A stretch of 47,156 nucleotides of DNA from JBBRVP01 sp038246785 (GTDB lineage Bacteria > Actinomycetota > Actinomycetes > Jiangellales > Jiangellaceae). Each line of letters opens with the position of its first letter. Position 1 is the first letter of the stretch. Under the pieces are notes generated by a model that saw only the letters and a list, made by a program, of their open reading frames with translations, searched no databases and was not told where the DNA came from. The position numbers and the translations under genes were made by a program. Below are positions 42,753 through 47,156 of the stretch, piece by piece. The stretch covers positions 1-47,156 of the forward strand of contig JBBRVP010000024.1 of the NCBI GenBank assembly GCA_038246785.1, read 5' to 3'.

Positions 42753-43696
42753 CGCACGTCCCTCATCCGGGGGTCGATCACCAGGTACAACAGGTCGACG
42801 AGGAAGTTCACCAGGAGGACAGCCAAGACAAGGATCATCACGACGTCCTGCACCACGATGAGGTCGCGGTTGGACACCGAGTCGAGCAGCAGGCTGCCCA
42901 GCCCCGGGATGACGAAAACGCGCTCCACTACCACCGCCCCGATGAGCAGCGTCGCCAGCTGCAGGGCGAGCACCGTGACGACGGGAACGGCGGCATTGCG
43001 CAGGCCGTGCCTCCACAGGGCCGGTAACGGTCGCAGGCCCTTTGCCCGGGCGGTGCGCAGGTAGTCCTCGCGCAGCACGTCAAGCACGGCACTGCGCACG
43101 TAACGGGTGAGCACCGCGGCCTGGACCAGCCCCAAGGACAGCACCGGCAGGACCAGCTGCCGGACGAACATGCGGGGATCCTGCGCCGGGGGGGTCCACC
43201 CGTTCGCCGGCAGCCACCCGAGCCTGACCGCGAAGACCGTGATCAGCAGGATGCCGGCCAGGAACGCCGGCACGGCCACCCCAATCTGGGAGATCGCCGA
43301 GAGAGCGAGCCCGGAGAGCTGCCGGTGCCGCAGGGCCATGATCGTGCCCATCGGTACAGCCATCACGATCGCGAGGATCGTCGCAGTGATGACGAGCCAG
43401 AGCGTGACCTGCAGCCGGTCGGCGATCTGCGGCGCGATCTGCGCCTGCGAGACGTAGGACTGCCCGAGGTCGAACCGCAGCAGCCCGCCGATCCACTGCA
43501 GGTACTGCTGCGCCAGCGGCTGGTCCAGGCCGAACTGCTGGCGCAGCTCGGCGACCGCCGCCGGAGAGGCGTTGACCCCCAGGGCCACCCGCGCCGGGTC
43601 ACCCGGGAGCACCGCCATGAATGCGAACACGACGACCGAGCTCACGGCAAGGCTGGCCACGAGGACCAGGATTCGCCGCAGGACACGAAGGGCCAT
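42749..43696 (-). CDS. peptide/opine-type ABC importer permease (DppB-like)
   Basis: A 315-residue membrane protein of the DppB class: first segment ILVLVASLAVSSVVVFAFMAVLPGDPARVALG, coupling loop EDYLRTARAKGLRPLPALWRHGLRNAAVPVVTV, and terminal NFLVDLLYLVIDPRMRDVR. ATG 43696 has no evident ribosome site and begins 24 bases after the binding-protein gene stop. Confidence 0.94.
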   Translation of the reverse strand: MALRVLRRILVLVASLAVSSVVVFAFMAVLPGDPARVALGVNASPAAVAELRQQFGLDQPLAQQYLQWIGGLLRFDLGQSYVSQAQIAPQIADRLQVTLWLVITATILAIVMAVPMGTIMALRHRQLSGLALSAISQIGVAVPAFLAGILLITVFAVRLGWLPANGWTPPAQDPRMFVRQLVLPVLSLGLVQAAVLTRYVRSAVLDVLREDYLRTARAKGLRPLPALWRHGLRNAAVPVVTVLALQLATLLIGAVVVERVFVIPGLGSLLLDSVSNRDLIVVQDVVMILVLAVLLVNFLVDLLYLVIDPRMRDVR

Positions 43697-43720
43697 GGGT
43701 GGTCGGCGACGACCGTCAGG

Positions 43721-45268
43721 TCAGGACCGGCCGAGCTGGGACAGGTCGAAGGACTCCGAGATCGCGTTCTGCGGCAGGCCGGTGATGTCCTTGTCGGCGA
43801 CGATGAGATTGGGCAGCAGGAACAAGAAGTCAGCGGCCGCGTCCTCGCAGATCAGCCGCGCGGCCTTCTTCATCTCGGCGACCTGCTGTTGCTCGCTGCC
43901 CTCGTCGGCGAGCAGCAGGGCCTTCTGCACCGCCTTGTTGTCGTAGCGCAGGTAGTAGTCCGGGTTGCCGAAGACCGCCCCCAGGTCGCGCGGCTCGACG
44001 TGCGCCACGATCGACATGTCGTAGTCGGCGTTGGTGAACACCGTGGTCAGCCATGCGGCGGGGAACTCCAGCTGGTCCAGCTTGACGGTGAAGCCGGCCT
44101 GCTCCAGCTGGCTCTTCACCACAGTGCCGCACGACACCGCATAGGGCAGGGCAGGCACCCGCAGGCGCAGTGTCGGGTGGGGGTGCCCGGCGGCCTTGAG
44201 CAGGGCCTTCGCCTTGGCGACGTCGTACGGGTACATCCCGGTGAGGTCCTCGTACCACGGGTCGGTCGGCGGCACCATGCTGCCGATGAGGGTGCCGCGA
44301 CCGGCCCAGCAGGTGTCCAGCAGCGCCTTGTGGTCGATCGCGTAGCGGATCGCCTGGCGCACCCGCTTGTCGGTCAGCGGAGGCCGGCTGTTGTTGAAGG
44401 ACAGGACCACCTCGCCGTTGGTGGTGCCCTCGATGACCTGGTACTTGGGGTTGCCGGTGAACTGGCCGAGGGACTCCGGCGCCTGGACCGTGCCGACGAC
44501 GTCGATGGTGCCGCTCAGCAAGGCGTTGTTGAGCGCTGTCGGGTCCTGGAAGTACTTGAGGGTGACCGTCTTGTAGTGCGGCTTGTCCCCCCAGTAGTTG
44601 TCGTTGCGCTCGAGCGTGATGGAGTCGCCGCGCTTCCAGTCGCCGAACGTGTAGGGGCCGGTGCCGACCGGGTCGGTCGCCAGCTTGCTCACGCCGTCCT
44701 TGGTCATCATGGCACCGATGCGCGTGGTCATCCGGTAGAGCCAGTCGTTGCTGGGGTGGCTGAGGGTCACCTGCAGCCGCGTCGGGGAGAGCGCCTTGGC
44801 CATCTTGACGACGTCCATCGCGGACTTCAGCGAGATCGTCCAGTCGTGTTTCACCCGCTCGATCGAGAACACGGCATCGTCGGCGGTGAATGTGTGGCCG
44901 TTGCTGAACTTCGCGTCGTCGACGAGGTCGAACGTGTAGGTCTTGCGGTCCGCGGACACCGTCATGGATGTGGCCAGGGCGGGCTGGATGTCGCCCTGCT
45001 GATCGAGCTTAACGAGCGTTTCGTAGACGTTGTAGAGCAGGGCCTGCGGGATGGCCGCGCCGTCCTTGGTGGTGAAGTCGAGGCTGACCGGCTCGGCGGC
45101 CAGGCCGATGGTCAACGCCTGGCTGGACTGGCTGCCACCGCCGGACTGGCTGCCTGTCGGCTGCCCTTGACCCGCATCCGCGCCGGAGCCCGCGGAGCAG
45201 GCAGCGGTGCCGAGCAGGCAGACCGCGGCGACAAGCACCCCGACGGTGCGGGTCAGTCGGTGGGTCAT
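43721..45268 (-). CDS. peptide/opine-type ABC importer substrate-binding lipoprotein (SBP family 5)
   Basis: A 515-residue extracytoplasmic binding protein and first gene of the operon. Signal sequence MTHRLTRTVGVLVAAVCLLG with a lipobox TAAC (Cys24; Thr at -3 is less usual), a Ser/Gly/Gln-rich tether, then the SBP_bac_5 fold (EPVSLDFTTKDGAAIPQALLYNVYETLVKL, KFSNGHTFTADDAVFSIER, TDPVGTGPYTF). The substrate could be peptides, opines, nickel chelates or glycosides. ATG 45268 follows GGAG by five bases. The region 45269-45519 separates it from the divergent amidase and must hold both promoters. Confidence 0.94.
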   Translation of the reverse strand: MTHRLTRTVGVLVAAVCLLGTAACSAGSGADAGQGQPTGSQSGGGSQSSQALTIGLAAEPVSLDFTTKDGAAIPQALLYNVYETLVKLDQQGDIQPALATSMTVSADRKTYTFDLVDDAKFSNGHTFTADDAVFSIERVKHDWTISLKSAMDVVKMAKALSPTRLQVTLSHPSNDWLYRMTTRIGAMMTKDGVSKLATDPVGTGPYTFGDWKRGDSITLERNDNYWGDKPHYKTVTLKYFQDPTALNNALLSGTIDVVGTVQAPESLGQFTGNPKYQVIEGTTNGEVVLSFNNSRPPLTDKRVRQAIRYAIDHKALLDTCWAGRGTLIGSMVPPTDPWYEDLTGMYPYDVAKAKALLKAAGHPHPTLRLRVPALPYAVSCGTVVKSQLEQAGFTVKLDQLEFPAAWLTTVFTNADYDMSIVAHVEPRDLGAVFGNPDYYLRYDNKAVQKALLLADEGSEQQQVAEMKKAARLICEDAAADFLFLLPNLIVADKDITGLPQNAISESFDLSQLGRS

Positions 45269-45519
45269 GGTGTCTCCATTCAGTGCTGGACCGCCGCGCG
45301 AGGTCAGTGGTGCCGGCGCCACGTTCGTCCGCATCGCCGCGGATGACCGCAAGCCGTCCCGTACTGCCGTGCGCCGCGGTCCACGGGTCCCCCCGCTGAG
45401 TCCGTGCTGCGCAAGCCTATTCCGTGACGGTGGAGTGCACCGGGCGCGCCGGCCAGTCAGGTTGGGACGCGTGCGCTGGCACGCCCCAGCGCTACCCTGG
45501 CGGCCCGGCTACGGGTGGA

Positions 45520-46983
45520 ATGAGCACGAGGATGACTGACGATGGCAGGTTGTTACGACTGACCGCGCTGGAGCTCCTCGCGGGTTACGCCGACCGCACG
45601 CTGTCGCCGGTCGAGGTCCACGACGCGGTCCAAGCCGTGATCGAGCATCGGGAGCCGGTGCTCAACGCGCTCTCGGTCCGCGACGCGGACGCCTCCCGGG
45701 CACAGGCCCTCGCCAGCGAGGCACGCTGGCTGGCGGGCCAGCCGTTGGGACCGATCGACGGGGTGCCGCTCACCCTGAAGGAGAACATCGCCCGCGCGGG
45801 CGTCCCCATGTCCTCGGGCAACGCCGGTGTGGAGCCGGTAACGCCCGAGCGTGATGCCCCAGTCACCGAGCGGGTGCGCGAGTCCGGCGGGGTCGTGATC
45901 GGCTCCACCGTGATGCCGGACTGGGGGATGCTCTCCTCCGGGGTGTCCAGCCGGCACGGCGTTACCCGCAGTCCGTGGGACCCGTCCCTCACCACCGGCG
46001 GGTCGAGCTCGGGGGCGGGGGCCGCCGCCGCTGCCGGCTATGGCCCCTTGCACGTGGGCACCGACATCGGCGGCTCGATCCGGCTGCCCGGGACCTGGCT
46101 CGGCCTTACCACGCTCAAGCCCAGCTACGGACGGGTGCCGCTGGACGCCCCCTACTTCGGCCGCTGTGCCGGCCCGATGGGAAGGTCAGCCGGGGACCTC
46201 GCGCTGTTCATGCGCGTGCTGAGCCGCCCCGATGCCCGGGACTGGACCGCGCTGCCGCCGGCCAAGATCGCCTGGGCGGAGCTGGATCTCGACCCGAGCG
46301 GGTTGCGGGTGGGGCTTCAGCTCGATGCGGGTTGCGGCATGACCGTCGAGCCGGCGATCGTGCAGGCAGTGAGCGCGGCGGCGGACACGTTTGCGGCGGC
46401 GGGCGCGGTCGTCGAGCCGCTGGCGGCCTTCGTGACCCCGCAGATGCTGACCGACCTCGACCTGTTCTGGCGCGTGCGGTCGTGGAAGGACTACCGCGCG
46501 CTGCCGATGGACCGCAAGCAGCGGGTCTTGCCGTTCATCGTGGCGTGGTGCCTCGGCGGCGCCGACGTGTCGGGGGCGCGGGTCCTCGAGGGCTACCAGC
46601 GGATCCTGTCCCTGCAGGCTGCGGCCGTAGCGGCCACCCAGCCGTTCGACCTGGTTCTGTCACCGGTGGCCCCGGTCTCGGCGTTTCCGGCGCAGTGGCC
46701 GATGCCGTTCGGGTCGCAGGATCGGGGTATGGCACACATCGGCTTCACCGCGCCCTCGAGCATGTCGGGCCAGCCGGCCTCGACGGTCAACTGCGGGTTC
46801 ACCGCCGACGGGCGCACGATCGGTGTGCAGATCGTCGGACGGCGCTTCGACGATCTTACAGTTTTGCGGGCGACGCACTGGTACGAGCGGCATCGCCCGC
46901 TCAGCGCTGTGCCGGACTGGCCGATCGGGCGGGCCGCCGGCACCCCGGTCACGCGAGCTGGTGAGGCGGCCGGGCGGCCATGA
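45520..46983 (+). CDS. amidase-signature family amidase
   Basis: Hydrolyses an amide bond, substrate unknown. The 487-residue enzyme has the Ser-cisSer-Lys triad: Lys87 (LTLKENI), the GGSSSG cis-Ser pair (162-163) and nucleophile Ser186 (DIGGSIRLPG). The C-terminal half has typical VLSPVAPVSAFP and AGQPA-like SGQPASTVNCGF. Start uncertain: ATG 45520 or ATG 45532, with a GGTGGA 45514-45519 close to the first. It is divergent from the importer operon, which suggests that imported amides or peptides are its substrates, by inference. It runs toward the 5S rRNA gene. Confidence 0.93.
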   Translation: MSTRMTDDGRLLRLTALELLAGYADRTLSPVEVHDAVQAVIEHREPVLNALSVRDADASRAQALASEARWLAGQPLGPIDGVPLTLKENIARAGVPMSSGNAGVEPVTPERDAPVTERVRESGGVVIGSTVMPDWGMLSSGVSSRHGVTRSPWDPSLTTGGSSSGAGAAAAAGYGPLHVGTDIGGSIRLPGTWLGLTTLKPSYGRVPLDAPYFGRCAGPMGRSAGDLALFMRVLSRPDARDWTALPPAKIAWAELDLDPSGLRVGLQLDAGCGMTVEPAIVQAVSAAADTFAAAGAVVEPLAAFVTPQMLTDLDLFWRVRSWKDYRALPMDRKQRVLPFIVAWCLGGADVSGARVLEGYQRILSLQAAAVAATQPFDLVLSPVAPVSAFPAQWPMPFGSQDRGMAHIGFTAPSSMSGQPASTVNCGFTADGRTIGVQIVGRRFDDLTVLRATHWYERHRPLSAVPDWPIGRAAGTPVTRAGEAAGRP

Positions 46984-47012
46984 CTGGGGAGCCCGTTTGG
47001 TGGCCGGGGTGC

Positions 47013-47044
47013 AGAAAGGGCCACCTGGTGGGGTGGCCTTTTCT
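47013..47044. terminator. bidirectional terminator between amidase and rRNA operon
   Basis: A 13-bp stem (one G-U pair) with arms 47013-47025 and 47032-47044 around a TGGTGG loop. The plus-strand read ends in CCTTTTCT, the minus-strand read in CCCTTTCT, so it can stop transcription from the amidase and from the 5S rRNA gene. Confidence 0.85.
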
Positions 47045-47050
47045 GTGGTG

Positions 47051-47156
47051 GGTCCCGGCGGTGTCCTACTCTCCCACTCCCTGTCGGGGGCAGTACCATC
47101 GGCGCTGGAGGGCTTAGCTTCCGGGTTCGGGATGGGTCCGGGCGTTTCCCCTTCGC
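47051..47156 (-). rRNA. rrf: 5S ribosomal RNA, 3' part (partial at window edge)
   Basis: The minus strand reads through the conserved 5S core: GAACCCGGAAGCTAAG, then GGTACTGC and GGAGAGTAGG, ending in ACACCGCCGGGACC. About 106 of the expected 117-120 bases are present; the 5' end is cut by the window. It marks the end of an rRNA operon whose 16S and 23S genes lie beyond the window. Confidence 0.93.

Noticed and set aside
43325..45346. 673-codon plus-strand frame antisense to the binding protein and DppB-like genes
   Set aside because: Composition-driven shadow of two well-supported genes; no family resemblance.

Overview
The window is a GC-rich (about 70%) chromosomal segment of an actinobacterium (Actinomycetota). 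The evidence is a strong third-position G/C bias, many GTG/TTG starts, LexA boxes of the actinobacterial TCGAAC-N4-GTTCGA type, and a gene order matching the recA/lexA neighbourhood that I recall from Mycobacterium: nrdR, a chiZ-like gene and lexA, then hflX, dapF, miaA, miaB, recX and recA. The genus cannot be fixed from sequence alone. Nothing looks like a phage, plasmid or transposon; the only clear selfish element is an intein inside the ribonucleotide reductase gene.

Layout. 1-2.2 kb: an alpha/beta-hydrolase fused to a glycosyltransferase, converging on a small VOC-fold gene at a perfect-stem terminator. 2.6-7.2 kb: nrdJ (B12-dependent ribonucleotide reductase, interrupted by a 359-residue LAGLIDADG intein) and its repressor gene nrdR. 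7.4-8.9 kb: a divergent SOS pair, a LysM/ChiZ-like cell-division gene and lexA, with several LexA-box-like sites and a PafBC-type promoter candidate between them. 9-14.2 kb: a DinG/XPD-like helicase, an S9 peptidase and an LPG-synthase-type membrane protein. 14.2-21.1 kb: hflX, dapF, miaA, ggt and miaB on the minus strand. 21.2-24.5 kb: gluABCD, a glutamate-type ABC importer. 24.7-28.4 kb: rny, recX and recA; RecX has an unusual acidic Glu-Ala-Asp-Ala repeat extension. 28.6-31.2 kb: an ATPase plus two ABC-2 permeases (exporter). 31.5-37.6 kb: lhr helicase, a flavin reductase-like gene and a Nei/Fpg glycosylase. 37.7-45.3 kb: a tightly overlapped minus-strand operon of peptide-type importer, aldehyde dehydrogenase and short-chain dehydrogenase, with a divergent amidase. 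47.05 kb to the edge: the 3' part of a 5S rRNA gene, i.e. the end of an rRNA operon on the minus strand.

How it works together. Much of the window is genome maintenance: damage sensing (RecA, RecX, LexA), dNTP supply (NrdJ, NrdR), division arrest (ChiZ-like), helicases (DinG-like, Lhr) and base-excision repair (Nei). LexA boxes with an identical centre (GAACAGGTGTT) lie in front of lexA and recA. A second block, SBP-permeases-ATPases-ALDH-SDR with amidase opposite, looks like an uptake-and-oxidation pathway whose substrate I cannot name. Short GC-rich tandem repeats recur at gene boundaries (6.6, 8.95, 17.6, 19.6 kb) and inside recX. I found no CRISPR, insertion sequence, tRNA or riboswitch.
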